Shown: positions 37,515 to 46,934, counted from the first letter of the stretch. The stretch: 64,000 nt of DNA from Achromobacter insolitus (GCF_002209555.1 NZ_NJIF01000015.1:35270-99269); one strand, 5' to 3'. Translations and numbers: made by a program. Notes: generated by a model not told the origin, from the letters alone.

Positions 37515-38417
37515 ATGGGCCGGCGCAACCTCAACGATCTCTTTTACTTTGTCACCGTGGCGCGCGAAGGCAGTTTCACGCGGGCCGCATCATTGCTCAA
37601 CGTGACACAGTCGGCGCTCAGCCAAGCCATCAGCGGACTGGAAACGCGCTTGCAAATCCGCCTGCTCACGCGGACCACGCGCAGCGTTTCTCCCACCACG
37701 GCCGGCGAACGCCTTCTTAATGCCATCGGGCACCGGTTCGATGAAATCGACGCCGAGCTGGACCTGTTGACCGAGCTGCGCGACAAACCCGCGGGCACGG
37801 TTCGCATCACTTGCGGCGACCATGTGCTGCATAACATTCTGCTGCCCAGGCTCACGCCACTGATACGCGAGTATCCCGACATCAAGCTGGAGTTCGACGT
37901 GAACTACGGCTTTCGCGACATCGTGGCGGATCGGTTCGATGCAGGCGTGCGGATGGGGAAAACCATCGACAAGGACATGATCGCCATCCCCATCGGCCCC
38001 CCCATGCGACTGGCGGTGGTGGGATCCCCGGGGTACTTCGACATTCATCCGATTCCCAAGGTGCCCCAGGACCTGACCTCCCACCCGTGCATCAACCAGC
38101 GCATGCAAAGCTCTGGCGGGCTGTACGTCTGGGATTTCGAGCGGCGTGGCCGCAAGGCCAATGTGCGCGTGGACGGCCCGTTGATCTTCAATACCACGCA
38201 GCCGCAGATAGATGCGGCGCTCGCGGGCCTGGGCCTCGCCCTGCTGCCCGACGACGAACTGGCGCCGTATCTCGATGAGGGCCGGCTGGTGCGCGTGCTG
38301 GAGGATTGGTGCCCGGCATTTGAGGGCTACCACCTGTACTACCCGAGCAGGCGCCAGCCTTCGCCTGCGTTCGCCCTCGTCGTGGATGCCTTGCGCCTTG
38401 GCCGGCAGGTGCGCTAG
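37515..38417 (+). CDS. LysR-family transcriptional regulator
   Basis: A 300-residue LysR protein of the CrgA/DsdC-like group. The helix-turn-helix reads GSFTRAASLLNVTQSALSQAISGLETRLQ (about residues 19-47), followed by an effector domain (AGTVRITCGDHVLHNILLPRL onward). Divergent from the NepI-like exporter gene, which it probably controls. Confidence 0.92.
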   Translation: MGRRNLNDLFYFVTVAREGSFTRAASLLNVTQSALSQAISGLETRLQIRLLTRTTRSVSPTTAGERLLNAIGHRFDEIDAELDLLTELRDKPAGTVRITCGDHVLHNILLPRLTPLIREYPDIKLEFDVNYGFRDIVADRFDAGVRMGKTIDKDMIAIPIGPPMRLAVVGSPGYFDIHPIPKVPQDLTSHPCINQRMQSSGGLYVWDFERRGRKANVRVDGPLIFNTTQPQIDAALAGLGLALLPDDELAPYLDEGRLVRVLEDWCPAFEGYHLYYPSRRQPSPAFALVVDALRLGRQVR

Positions 38418-38422
38418 ATCCG

Positions 38423-39010
38423 TTACTTCGCCTTCGCAGACCGGTTCTGCGCCAGGATCTCGCGGGCGAGCTGGTTGATCCTCGGCGCGGCCTTCATGGC
38501 GCCATCCTTGTGCTGCGTGAGGAACTGGCGCAGGTAGTACTGCTCCAGCACACAGGGATTCGCATTCTTACCCGTGAATGGGGTGTGGGCCTCAATAAGC
38601 TTGCCCGCATGCGCCTGCTCGGCAAGGGTGCGCTTGCGCATAGCCTGGATCCTCCCCGCGACGGACTTGAGTCCATCCTGGGATCCCAGGCGCAGCGCGA
38701 GCCTTGTGCGCAGCGCGGCTGGATCCTTGGGCGCCTTGGCCAGATCCGTACCCAGGTTCGCTTCAGCCAGGGACATGGCCACCAGCCCCTGGACCTCGGG
38801 AGCGTCGGGCGGATACAGCTTGCAGGCGCCGATAAAGCCGATGTGCGTGGCCGCCTTCTCGCCCAGCGACTCCTGCTCGCCTTCGTCCCCCATCCGGAAG
38901 CCCTGCGAATTGCGCATCGGCTCCTGCACCTCAAAGCCGCTGCTGGGTTTCTGCGCTGCGGCAAACCCGCCACACAGGCAAAGCGCCAACGCCCACGCCC
39001 CTCCTTTCAT
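38423..39010 (-). CDS. Hypothetical exported protein
   Basis: A 195-residue protein with a signal peptide (MKGGAWALALCLCGGFAAAQK, cleavage near AAA/Q). The mature part is mostly helical and charged, with two cysteines (GACKLYPP and NANPCVLEQYY). I do not recognise the family. The ATG at 39010 has a GGGGGG ribosome site. It converges on the LysR gene with only a five-base gap and has no operon partner. Confidence 0.75.
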   Translation of the reverse strand: MKGGAWALALCLCGGFAAAQKPSSGFEVQEPMRNSQGFRMGDEGEQESLGEKAATHIGFIGACKLYPPDAPEVQGLVAMSLAEANLGTDLAKAPKDPAALRTRLALRLGSQDGLKSVAGRIQAMRKRTLAEQAHAGKLIEAHTPFTGKNANPCVLEQYYLRQFLTQHKDGAMKAAPRINQLAREILAQNRSAKAK

Positions 39011-39220
39011 CGTTCCCCCCTTGATCGCCCGTATGCGCCCCCGGCGCGGATTTTTTCTTACGCCGAATGCTATTCCAACATCGGTCGGCCGGTGCAAGGG
39101 ATGCCGGCGGGCAGATCCCGGCGGTTGCGCTCGAACAACGCCTGAGTTCCGCGTCGCTGACCGCTATGGCGCGGAGCTTGAATTTCTACGAAACTCGCGC
39201 GCGGGGAAGCCGCCTCGCTG

Positions 39221-39538
39221 CTACGGTTGCTCCACCCAGGACGCCATCGCGTCCTCCCGGAGCCAGAGGCGCCAGCCATGCCGGTAGGCATGCTGCAGAT
39301 AGGGCCCGCGCAGGATGCGCGGTTCGCTGTCGGAGGACTGCTCCGCGCCCAGCAAGTGCAGGACCTGGGTCCAGTTCGCCAACTCGCCCCTCCCGCCCCG
39401 CAAGGCCGCGTCCGCGAGTTGCCCGGCCTGTTCCACCGATCCGGCGCGCACCAGGAAGCAGGTGTCCGCGCCATTCGGCCCGCCGTGATAGGGGTCTTCC
39501 GATTCGTTGCCCCAGCGTATCGCTTCGTACAGATTCAT
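39221..39538 (-). CDS. Conserved hypothetical protein
   Basis: A 105-residue soluble protein beginning MNLYEAIRWGNESEDPYHGG, rich in Trp and Leu, without membrane segments or known motifs. Codon use (GC-rich third positions) is that of a real gene. It lies 82 bases downstream of the outer membrane protein gene in the same direction, and may be a separate unit. Between its end and the signal-peptide protein (39011-39220) nothing was recognised. Confidence 0.6.
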   Translation of the reverse strand: MNLYEAIRWGNESEDPYHGGPNGADTCFLVRAGSVEQAGQLADAALRGGRGELANWTQVLHLLGAEQSSDSEPRILRGPYLQHAYRHGWRLWLREDAMASWVEQP

Positions 39539-39620
39539 GTCCCGATCCTGTTCAATCCACGGCGGAACGATACCAGCAGACAGGCGCCGGGCCGGGACCT
39601 TTGCACTGGCGTCGATCGCT

Positions 39621-40517
39621 TTAGAACGGTATCCCCAGCTTCACATAAAGCTGCGCGCCCTCGGGCCGGTTCTTGACCTTGAAGTCCTGCTGCCACTTGG
39701 CGGTGAACAACCAGCCGCGCTCGTTCATGTAGCGCACCGAGGGGCCGATGCCGAAGGCGCGGGCTCGGCCGGCGGCGCTGTTGGGGCCGCTATCGTCCGT
39801 GACTTGCTGGAAGGCGTAGCCGCCCACCCCCAGCACCCAGCCCTTGCCCACGCCCCAACCCAGCGCGTAGTCCGCGTGCAGGGCCTGGCCTGAACGCGTG
39901 TCGGTGGCGGAATTGGTGAAGTTGAAGTCGTACATCACTTTCAGGTCGGCGTTGAAGCCGTCCGGACTGATCCGGCTCAACGCGAAAACCGGCTGCGCGG
40001 TCCAGTAGTTCTTGCCCAGGCTGGACGGGTCCTTGCGGTCGTACTCGCCGGTGGGCGCGTACATGTCCAGCCCCACCACGTAATGCAGGCTTTCAGACGG
40101 GTGATAGCCCAGCGCCACGCCCAGGGTCATGTCGCCCAGGCCGGTGCTGCGGTTGCGCTGCCCGGCGGCCTTAGCGGTCACGTCCAGCAACGGGGCAATG
40201 GCGTGGAAGGCCAGTTGTCCCCCCATGACCTGCTGCTGCGTGACCCAGATCAGGCGCGGCGCCAGCACGTTGACGTCCACCTTGAAGCCGGGGACCGGCA
40301 CGCGCTCGCCGTCGTTGCCGCGCAGCGTGTCGTAGCGCGCCCCGCCGGCATAGACCAGCATGTGCACGCCGGGCGGCGGCAGCGCGCCCGACATGAAATT
40401 CTCCAGGCCGTCCGGATAGATGCCCAGCCCGCCTCCCTCGGTAGCGTGCGCCCCCGCGCCGGCCAGCGCCAATGCCATGGCGCAGCCCAGCCGCCGCAGT
40501 TTCAAGTGTCTGCTCAT
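39621..40517 (-). CDS. Outer membrane transporter of the MetA/SphA phenol-degradation family
   Basis: A 298-residue protein with a signal peptide (LGCAMALALAGAGAHATEGG) and a beta-barrel pattern of alternating residues ending in the aromatic strand YVKLGIPF. The GLGIYPDGLENFMSGALPPPGVH start and YAPTGEYDRKDPSSLGKNYW segment fit the MetA-pathway-of-phenol-degradation family. These barrels sit in aromatic catabolic operons and probably let hydrophobic substrates through the outer membrane. The gene overlaps the oxidoreductase gene by about four bases, so it belongs to the same operon. Confidence 0.85.
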   Translation of the reverse strand: MSRHLKLRRLGCAMALALAGAGAHATEGGGLGIYPDGLENFMSGALPPPGVHMLVYAGGARYDTLRGNDGERVPVPGFKVDVNVLAPRLIWVTQQQVMGGQLAFHAIAPLLDVTAKAAGQRNRSTGLGDMTLGVALGYHPSESLHYVVGLDMYAPTGEYDRKDPSSLGKNYWTAQPVFALSRISPDGFNADLKVMYDFNFTNSATDTRSGQALHADYALGWGVGKGWVLGVGGYAFQQVTDDSGPNSAAGRARAFGIGPSVRYMNERGWLFTAKWQQDFKVKNRPEGAQLYVKLGIPF

Positions 40518-42136
40518 GTTCCGCTCCTGCCCCGGCGGGGCGCTAGGTGTTGCGCGACGAGATAGCCGGAGCCGCCGCCCAGGCCAGGACCTGGATGGGT
40601 GGAGGCTCCGATGTGAAAGAGATTGCAGAGCGGCGTGCGGTGGCCGCGCGCGCCCTGTCCGCCGGCAAAGGGGCGCAGCCAGAAAAACTGGTCGGGCGAA
40701 CACACGCCTGAATAGGGATCCCCTCCCACCAGATTGCAGTTCAGGCCTTCCAGATCCGCCGGCGAGTACGCGCGGCGGCCAACGATGCGCCCCGCCAGAC
40801 CCGGCATCACGCGCTCCAGACGCGCCTGCACGCGGTCGGCCATCGCCTCGCGCAATACCGGATTCCAGCGGCCATCAGGGGGTGCGGCCAACTCGCCCGC
40901 AGCGTCGCCTTTGACCCGCGCCGGCAGTTCCTGCATCTGCACCCACAGGATCCAGCCGCCCGCCGGCGCGCGCGAGGGATCGACCGCCACCGGCTGACCG
41001 ATGGCCAGCGTGGGACGCGCGGGCAGCAGGCCGTTGTTGGCTTCGGTCACCGAGGCACAGACTTGTTCCATGCTTTCGGTCAGATGCACCAAGGGCACGT
41101 GGCGCAGTTCCGGCGTCAGCCAGTCCGGCGGCGCGTTCAGGGCGAAATGGATCTGCATGCCTCCACGGCCATAGCGATAATTCGCTGCGCGATCGCGCAG
41201 CGCCGGCGACGCATCAGGCAGCAATTGCCCGTACAACTGGCCTGGCGCCACATTGCAGACCACCGCCTCGGCCGCGCGGTACTGGTGTCCGGCGGCCACC
41301 ACACCCACCGCGCGGCGGCGCCGGCCTTCGCCGCTGGTGATAATGCGGTCGACCTGGGCGCCCGTCTGCAGGCGGCCGCCGTGCCGTTCAATGACGGCGG
41401 CCAGCGCATCCACCACGCCGCTGCCGCCGCCCTTGACCACCGGCATGCCGCCTGCCACCACCGCCGCGAAGGTCAGCTTGCCGATCAGCGCTGAACAGGC
41501 ATCGTCCGGCCCCAGACCGGTATGCAGCACCCAGGGCGCGATCAGCGCCCGCGCCGCGTCCGATTGCAGGGCGCGTTCGGACCAGCGGCGAAAGCTCTCC
41601 ATGGAATCGGCGGCGAAGGCGGCCAGGCCGTCCATGCCGCGCTTGCGCCATTCGCCGAACAGCAGCTTGAGCATGCCGGCGCCGTAGGGGTTCTGGCCCA
41701 GCAGTCCGAAAGTCAGCGCGGCGTCCTCGCCGAACAGGCGCTGCGCCATGGCGCCGAAGGCCGCGCCGTCGCCGGGCGCCCAGGCATCCAGCCGCCGCGC
41801 GCTGTCCGCCACGTCCTGCTTCAAGGCCAGGCCCGAGCCATCCGGCAGCACCAGGCCGGTGGAATACTCGCCCTGCATGAATTCCAGTCCGGCCTCTTGC
41901 AGCGCGGGCTTGAGCGCCGCATAGGCCGGGCTGCCCACGAACAGCGGATACCAGCAGGACAGCACGTCGTGGCGGTAGCCGGGAAACAGTTCCTCGGTGC
42001 GGATGCATCCGCCCAATCTGTCGTTGCGTTCCAGTACCAGCACCGACTTGCCGCGCAGCGCCAGCAAGGCCGCGCACACAAGCGAATTCATGCCGCTGCC
42101 GACAATAATGACCTGCGCCTCTGACTCCAGGGGCAT
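40514..42136 (-). CDS. FAD-dependent oxidoreductase, phytoene desaturase/PYROXD2-like
   Basis: A 540-residue flavoprotein. The FAD-binding motif VIIVGSGMNSLVCAALLALRGKSVLVLERNDRLGGCIRTEE is at residues 8-48 and the C-terminal FAD motif region FHIGASTHPGPGLGGGSGYL at residues 503-522. This is the CrtI/PYROXD2 superfamily. No carotenoid genes are nearby; with a StyA-like monooxygenase and SDR in the same operon it probably oxidises a pathway intermediate. ATG at 42136 with GGAG six bases upstream. Confidence 0.85.
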   Translation of the reverse strand: MPLESEAQVIIVGSGMNSLVCAALLALRGKSVLVLERNDRLGGCIRTEELFPGYRHDVLSCWYPLFVGSPAYAALKPALQEAGLEFMQGEYSTGLVLPDGSGLALKQDVADSARRLDAWAPGDGAAFGAMAQRLFGEDAALTFGLLGQNPYGAGMLKLLFGEWRKRGMDGLAAFAADSMESFRRWSERALQSDAARALIAPWVLHTGLGPDDACSALIGKLTFAAVVAGGMPVVKGGGSGVVDALAAVIERHGGRLQTGAQVDRIITSGEGRRRRAVGVVAAGHQYRAAEAVVCNVAPGQLYGQLLPDASPALRDRAANYRYGRGGMQIHFALNAPPDWLTPELRHVPLVHLTESMEQVCASVTEANNGLLPARPTLAIGQPVAVDPSRAPAGGWILWVQMQELPARVKGDAAGELAAPPDGRWNPVLREAMADRVQARLERVMPGLAGRIVGRRAYSPADLEGLNCNLVGGDPYSGVCSPDQFFWLRPFAGGQGARGHRTPLCNLFHIGASTHPGPGLGGGSGYLVAQHLAPRRGRSGT

Positions 42137-42197
42137 GATGCGCTCCAATGAGATGCGGGCCGCTGGGCCCTGTACGCTGAAAAACCTTGCGCAGCGC

Positions 42198-42725
42198 CTA
42201 GGCGGCGGTCAGCGCGGTAAAGCGCCCGGCATGGAACACCAACGGCGTGGCCGCCACGCTCGCCACGCGCAGCACCCGGCCGAACAGCAGCAGATGGTCG
42301 CCCGCGGGGCTTTGCTGATCGTTGGCGCAGACCAGCGTGGCCACGGCCCCCGCGATGGCGGGCACGCCTTCCGGCACATCGTGCACGGGCGCTCCCGCGA
42401 ACTTGTCCGGTACCGCGGAGCTGGCGAAACGCAGGGCCAGTTCTTCCTGGCCACAGGCCAGCACACTGATGGTGAAGTGGCTGCAATCGCGGAACGCCGC
42501 CAGGTTGGGCGAATGGTTCACCAGGCTCCACAGCACCAGCGGCGGATCCAGGGACAATGAGGCGAAGGAGTTGATGGTGAGCCCGACCCGGCGGCCGTCC
42601 GGACAGCGCGTGGCCACGATGGCCACGCCGGTCGGGTAGCTGCCGAGCACGCCGCGCAGGACCTTGGGATGCAGATCGGTGCAGCCCCAGTCCAGGGGCA
42701 GGCCCGCCGCGCAATCCGCCGTCAT
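42198..42725 (-). CDS. Flavin reductase of a two-component monooxygenase (StyB-like)
   Basis: A 175-residue flavin:NAD(P)H reductase of the FMN-binding split-barrel family: VLGSYPTGVAIVATRCPDGRRVGLTINSFASLSLDPPLVLWSL. It supplies reduced FAD to the monooxygenase encoded just upstream, whose stop overlaps its start (ATGA). Confidence 0.9.
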   Translation of the reverse strand: MTADCAAGLPLDWGCTDLHPKVLRGVLGSYPTGVAIVATRCPDGRRVGLTINSFASLSLDPPLVLWSLVNHSPNLAAFRDCSHFTISVLACGQEELALRFASSAVPDKFAGAPVHDVPEGVPAIAGAVATLVCANDQQSPAGDHLLLFGRVLRVASVAATPLVFHAGRFTALTAA

Positions 42726-43963
42726 GCCGCCGCCCGCGCCGGCTGCGCCGCGATAAACGCTTCGCATGCCGTCGCGTCGTCCCACCAGGGAAACAGCGAC
42801 GGTGGATGGTTGAAGCCGTTGGCGATGATGCTGGCCAGCGCCGGCGTGTGGTCCGCGGCCTGCAGCAGCTTGAGCAGGTGCGGGGCTGGCGGCAGCAGCA
42901 TGGAATTGGTCCATTCCACCACCGCGCCGGCGTAGTCCCAGAAGCGCTCGAACGTACGCTGCATCCATTCGGCGGTGAAGCTCGCATCGCCATGCGCCAG
43001 GATCGCGTCCAGATAGACGGCGCATGCCTTGGTGGCGTTGTTCGACCCTTGTCCCGTGATCGGGTCGTTGGTCACCACGGCGTCGCCCAGCCCGAACACC
43101 AGCCGGCCCGACGGCAAGGCGAGCACGGGCTTGCGCACCGTGGGCGCGAAGCTGCCGGCCAGAATGCCGTTGTCATCGGTCAGTTCCACCGCCGCGCACC
43201 TATCCGCCTCCCAGGGCAGATAGGTGCGCAGAATATTGAGGCTTTGAGCCAGGTGCTCTTGCGGCGATTTGACGTCGCGCCAGCAATCCATGGCACCGCC
43301 GGGCACCCCCTCGAACACCATGATCTCGCAGGGGCCGCTGTGGGTCAGCGCCGGAAACACGAAGTACTCGCCCACGCCGGGAATCAGGTTGAAGGCGACC
43401 CGCGAATGCTCCGGCGCAGGACGCATGCCATGCACATAGGTCAGCGCCAGCGCGCGCTGCGGCCGGTCAAAGCGCGAGCGCAGCGCGTCGCGCTCGAACA
43501 ACTTGACCACGTCGCCCTTGCCGGCGGCCAGCAGCACCAGGTCGTGCGATGCCGCCAGCAATTCCAGTTCGGCCACGCCGCCGTCCTGGATCAGCAACCG
43601 GCCGCCGCGCGCGGCGAACAGTTCCATCCAGGCCGGCATCTTGATGCGCTGGTCCACCGCCTGTGCGGGCCTGTCCAGGCGGGCGACCCAATCGATCAGC
43701 TTGTGGCCCGGGCGTTCGGGATGCGGTATCGCCAGGCCTATGCCGTCCACCGTCGGACACTCGGCCTCCCACTGGTTCAAGCCCAGGTCACGTTCGATCT
43801 GCAACGAGGCATCGAACATGCATTGGCTGGACATCACCTTGCCGCGGCGAATGTGGTCAGGTTCGCGGTTGGTGACCACGGTCACCTCATAACCCTTGTC
43901 CAGCAGTCCCGACGCCAGGGGCAGACCCGCCTGCCCTCCACCCACGATTGCGATTCGACGCAT
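42722..43963 (-). CDS. Styrene/indole monooxygenase-like flavoprotein (StyA family)
   Basis: A 413-residue FAD monooxygenase of group E. The dinucleotide motif MRRIAIVGGGQAGLPLASGLLDKGYEVTVVT opens the protein, the DLVLLAAGKGDVVKLF region and the FGLGDAVVTNDPITGQGSNNA motif follow, as in StyA and indole monooxygenases. Such enzymes epoxidise styrene or indole with reduced FAD from the partner reductase. The preceding SDR and following flavin reductase resemble the core of indole-oxidising (iif-type) clusters. Substrate is inferred. Confidence 0.87.
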   Translation of the reverse strand: MRRIAIVGGGQAGLPLASGLLDKGYEVTVVTNREPDHIRRGKVMSSQCMFDASLQIERDLGLNQWEAECPTVDGIGLAIPHPERPGHKLIDWVARLDRPAQAVDQRIKMPAWMELFAARGGRLLIQDGGVAELELLAASHDLVLLAAGKGDVVKLFERDALRSRFDRPQRALALTYVHGMRPAPEHSRVAFNLIPGVGEYFVFPALTHSGPCEIMVFEGVPGGAMDCWRDVKSPQEHLAQSLNILRTYLPWEADRCAAVELTDDNGILAGSFAPTVRKPVLALPSGRLVFGLGDAVVTNDPITGQGSNNATKACAVYLDAILAHGDASFTAEWMQRTFERFWDYAGAVVEWTNSMLLPPAPHLLKLLQAADHTPALASIIANGFNHPPSLFPWWDDATACEAFIAAQPARAAA

Positions 43964-43992
43964 GTTTGTTCTCCTTTCGATGTGAGCAGGCG

Positions 43993-44781
43993 CTAGGCAG
44001 CCAGGCGCGGGATCGCGGGCTTCGCCTGTTCGGGACCCATGGCGGAATAGCCGCCGTCCACCGCGTAATCCGCGCCGGTGACGAAGCTGGCATGGTCTGA
44101 AAGCAGAAAGGCGACCACCTCGGCCACTTCCGCCGGATCGCCGGCGCGCCCCAGCAGGTGATAGTCCGCGGCGACGCTATCGGTCTTCGCGCGGTCGCCC
44201 TGCGTCAGCTCGTCCATGACGCGCGACCAGGTCCAGCCCGGCGACACAGAGTTGACGCGTATCGCGTCCGCGGCATAGTCCATCGCCAGGCTGCGTGTGA
44301 CCTGCAATAGCGCCGCCTTGGAGACCGGATAAAGCCAGCGCCCGGTCTGCGCGACGCGCGAGGAAATACTGGTGAAATTGACGATGGCGCCGCCGCCTGC
44401 GGCAACCAGGTGAGGGTGGACCGCGCGCGCGGCCATCACCGCGCTGACCACATTGACGTCCAGCGCGCGCAACCAATCGGCGCGCCCCGATGCGGCGCCA
44501 TCGTCCAGGTAGGTCGCAGCCAGGTTGACCAGGAAATCGATGCGGCCGAAATGCGCGGCGGCTTCGGCCACGCCGCGCTCGAGCTGCGCGTCGTCCGCAA
44601 TGTCCACCGGCCAGAACCGCGTGCCTGCGGGATCGACGGCCGCCACACGCTCGCCGCCGGCGGCGTCGATGTCGAACAGCGCCACGCGCACGCCCTTGGC
44701 CCGCAGCACCGCGACCACGCCCGCGCCGATCAGCGTGGCGCCGCCCGTCACAATGGCCACTTTGTTGTCCAGACCCTTCAT
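43993..44781 (-). CDS. Short-chain dehydrogenase/reductase
   Basis: A 262-residue SDR. The cofactor loop is TGGATLIGAGV, a variant of TGxxxGIG; the catalytic serine is in NFTSISSRV and the YxxxK pair in YPVSK. It is the first gene of the leftward monooxygenase operon, 29 bases before the StyA-like gene, and probably oxidises the hydroxylated or diol product. Two inverted repeats lie in its 183-base upstream region. Confidence 0.88.
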   Translation of the reverse strand: MKGLDNKVAIVTGGATLIGAGVVAVLRAKGVRVALFDIDAAGGERVAAVDPAGTRFWPVDIADDAQLERGVAEAAAHFGRIDFLVNLAATYLDDGAASGRADWLRALDVNVVSAVMAARAVHPHLVAAGGGAIVNFTSISSRVAQTGRWLYPVSKAALLQVTRSLAMDYAADAIRVNSVSPGWTWSRVMDELTQGDRAKTDSVAADYHLLGRAGDPAEVAEVVAFLLSDHASFVTGADYAVDGGYSAMGPEQAKPAIPRLAA

Positions 44782-44796
44782 CGCATCACCTCACCG

Positions 44797-44893
44797 TTCG
44801 CTGATTGAGTGAAGCGAATACTGAAGCCGCGTGCCGACGCCGCGTTAGCCGGATCTGGCCGACGCTATCCGCAAACTGCGCTTATTGAGCGCA
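44797..44893. promoter_or_regulatory. Two inverted repeats upstream of the SDR/monooxygenase operon
   Basis: TTCGCT (44797-44802) pairs with AGCGAA (44813-44818), and TGCGCT (44877-44882) pairs with AGCGCA (44888-44893). Both contain CGCT-N-ATTGAG at the same place (44799 and 44879), 80 bases apart. They are probable sites for one regulator of the leftward operon, perhaps with looping. Confidence 0.5.
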
Positions 44894-44964
44894 AACTTGA
44901 TCCAGGTCCAGCCGGCGTGTCCGGAAACTGCAGCGCCTGTCCGTTCCTTGCGGCGCCAGCCAGC

Positions 44965-45885
44965 TTAAGTAGCAGGCCGGTCGCGGCCCGCCTTGCGCGT
45001 CTTGCGAGCGTGCTCTTTGATGAGACGCACGAAACGCTGCACCTGGCGGCTGGGACGATCAAAACGCGAACGCACCAGGCTCAGCGATAGCGGGATCGAC
45101 TCCCTGAGCGGCCGGGTCACCACGCCGGGCCACCCCTGCTCACCGACCGAGAACTCATCGACGATCGCCACGCCCGCGCCGACGCGCACCAGGGCGCAGG
45201 CCAGTTCGGCGCGCACGATTTCCACCGCGGCGTTCCAGCTGACGTTGGCGCGCTGGAACGCCGCGGCCACCAATTGCCCGAATGGAATATTGCGGGCATA
45301 CAGGATGAGCCTGCATTCGGCCAGTTCGGCCAGGCTGACCGCCGGCTGCGAGGCCAATGGGTGCCCTTGTGGCAGGATGCAGATCATCTCGCCGGTGGCC
45401 AGCGGCTCCACCACCAGGTTGGGATGGTCTATGGGCAGGACGGACACGGCAAGTTCCGCCTTGCGTCCCAGCAGTTCGTGCGCCATGTCGGACAGCAGCG
45501 TGGTGTGGAACTTGAGCCTGACGTTGGGGTACAGCTCGAGGTACTGCGCAATGACCGGCGGCACGAAATTCAGCGCCAGGCTGGGACTGGAGCACAGCGT
45601 CAAGGCGCCCTCGGGGCGCTCGGCCAGATCGCGGGCCAGCTCGTCGATGCGCACGGCCTCTTCGAACAGCGCCCCCACTTCCTGGAACAGACGCTGCGCT
45701 TCGGGAGTGGGAGTGAGCTTGCCCTTGTCGCGTTCGAACAGTTGCAGGCCGAGGCTTTGCTCGGTGTGGGCGATAAGGCGGCTGACCGCGGGCTGCGACA
45801 CAAACAGCAACTTGGCGGCGCCATTCATGGACCCGGTCAGCATCACCGCCCGGAACACCTCCATCTGCCTGAGCTTGAAACGCAT
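44965..45885 (-). CDS. LysR-family transcriptional regulator
   Basis: A 306-residue LysR protein. Helix-turn-helix: GSMNGAAKLLFVSQPAVSRLIAHTEQSLGLQLFERDKGKLTPT (residues 18-60), then an effector domain with LCSSPSLALNFVPPVI. It is divergent from the hydroxyisobutyrate dehydrogenase-like gene (125-base gap) and lies upstream of, and parallel to, the SDR operon, so it could control either. Confidence 0.9.
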   Translation of the reverse strand: MRFKLRQMEVFRAVMLTGSMNGAAKLLFVSQPAVSRLIAHTEQSLGLQLFERDKGKLTPTPEAQRLFQEVGALFEEAVRIDELARDLAERPEGALTLCSSPSLALNFVPPVIAQYLELYPNVRLKFHTTLLSDMAHELLGRKAELAVSVLPIDHPNLVVEPLATGEMICILPQGHPLASQPAVSLAELAECRLILYARNIPFGQLVAAAFQRANVSWNAAVEIVRAELACALVRVGAGVAIVDEFSVGEQGWPGVVTRPLRESIPLSLSLVRSRFDRPSRQVQRFVRLIKEHARKTRKAGRDRPAT

Positions 45886-46010
45886 GGCTAATCCGATAAT
45901 CGTTTGTTATATCCCCTGGCCAACTTAGCATAACCGCGGCAATCAGGCATTTATTAGCATTCCAGATGGCTCCTGGCGCACATTCCAGGATGATTCGATA
46001 AAGGGAATGC

Positions 46011-46919
46011 ATGACACTGACAGTAGGATTCGTCGGCCTGGGCATGATGGGCCTGCCCATGCTGGACAACCTCGCCCGCGGCGAGGAACGCTTCAACATC
46101 CTGGCCTATGACCGCGACCCCGCAAGACTGGAGCGCCTGGCCGGACACCCGGCCTGGAACAAGACGCTAAAGCCGGTCGCCAGTCCGCAGGCGCTGGCCG
46201 ATTGCGACGTAGTCATTACCATGCTGCCCGATAGCGCCATCACCAATGCCGTGATCGAGGGCGAAAACGGACTGGCGAGCGTGATGCGCGCCGGTTCAGT
46301 GCTGCTGGACATGGGGTCGTCCAACCCCGCCGAGACGCTGCGCCTGGCCCCGCTCCTGCGTGAAGCCGGCGTTACGCTCATCGACGCGCCCGTATCGGGC
46401 GCGGTGGCCAAGGCGGCCTCCGGCACGCTGGCCATCATGGTGGGCGCCGACAAAGACGGCCTGGAGCGCGTGCGCCCCCTGCTCTCGCGCATGGGCGCCT
46501 CGCTCATCCACACAGGCGCCGTGGGCTCCGCGCACGCCATGAAGGCGCTGAACAACTACGTCTACGCGGCTGGCCTGCTGGCTGCCAGCGAGGCGCTGCT
46601 GATCGCCCGCGGCATGAATCTGGACCTGGACGTTTTCACCGAAGTGCTCAACGCCTCCAGCGGCCGCAATGTGGCCACCGAAACCAAGCTGCGGCAGTTC
46701 ATCGTGCCCGGCACCTACAACGGCGGCTTCGCCCTGGCGCTGATGGCCAAGGACCTGCGCACCGCCGATGCGCTGCAGACGCTGGCAGGCGTGTCGGCCT
46801 CGCAGTTGTCGCTGTGCACGGCGCTGTGGCAGCGCGCGCTCCAGGACATGCCCGCGGGCGTGGACAACACCGAGATCCACCGCTACCTGGAACGGCTGCA
46901 GGCGCCGGCGCCGGCCTGA
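46011..46919 (+). CDS. NAD(P)-dependent 3-hydroxyisobutyrate dehydrogenase family protein
   Basis: A 302-residue beta-hydroxyacid dehydrogenase. The cofactor motif VGFVGLGMMGLPMLDNL lies at residues 4-20, the substrate motif DAPVSGAVAKAASGTLAIMVG at about 125-145, and the catalytic lysine in SAHAMKALNNYVYAAGL near 178-182. Relatives act on 3-hydroxyisobutyrate, tartronate semialdehyde or threonate. It is followed by a Bug-type receptor and a DUF1185 protein, which suggests use of an imported hydroxy acid. Confidence 0.9.
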   Translation: MTLTVGFVGLGMMGLPMLDNLARGEERFNILAYDRDPARLERLAGHPAWNKTLKPVASPQALADCDVVITMLPDSAITNAVIEGENGLASVMRAGSVLLDMGSSNPAETLRLAPLLREAGVTLIDAPVSGAVAKAASGTLAIMVGADKDGLERVRPLLSRMGASLIHTGAVGSAHAMKALNNYVYAAGLLAASEALLIARGMNLDLDVFTEVLNASSGRNVATETKLRQFIVPGTYNGGFALALMAKDLRTADALQTLAGVSASQLSLCTALWQRALQDMPAGVDNTEIHRYLERLQAPAPA

Positions 46920-46934
46920 AGCGGCTGCTGCCTG

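Noticed and set aside
39070..39474. 134-codon minus-strand frame overlapping the small hypothetical gene
   Set aside because: Arg/Pro/Ser-rich composition typical of an out-of-frame shadow; the other frame (39221-39538) has normal protein composition.
40514..42136. Carotenoid biosynthesis by the CrtI-like protein
   Set aside because: No phytoene synthase or other carotenoid genes are near; the operon is one of aromatic oxidation.
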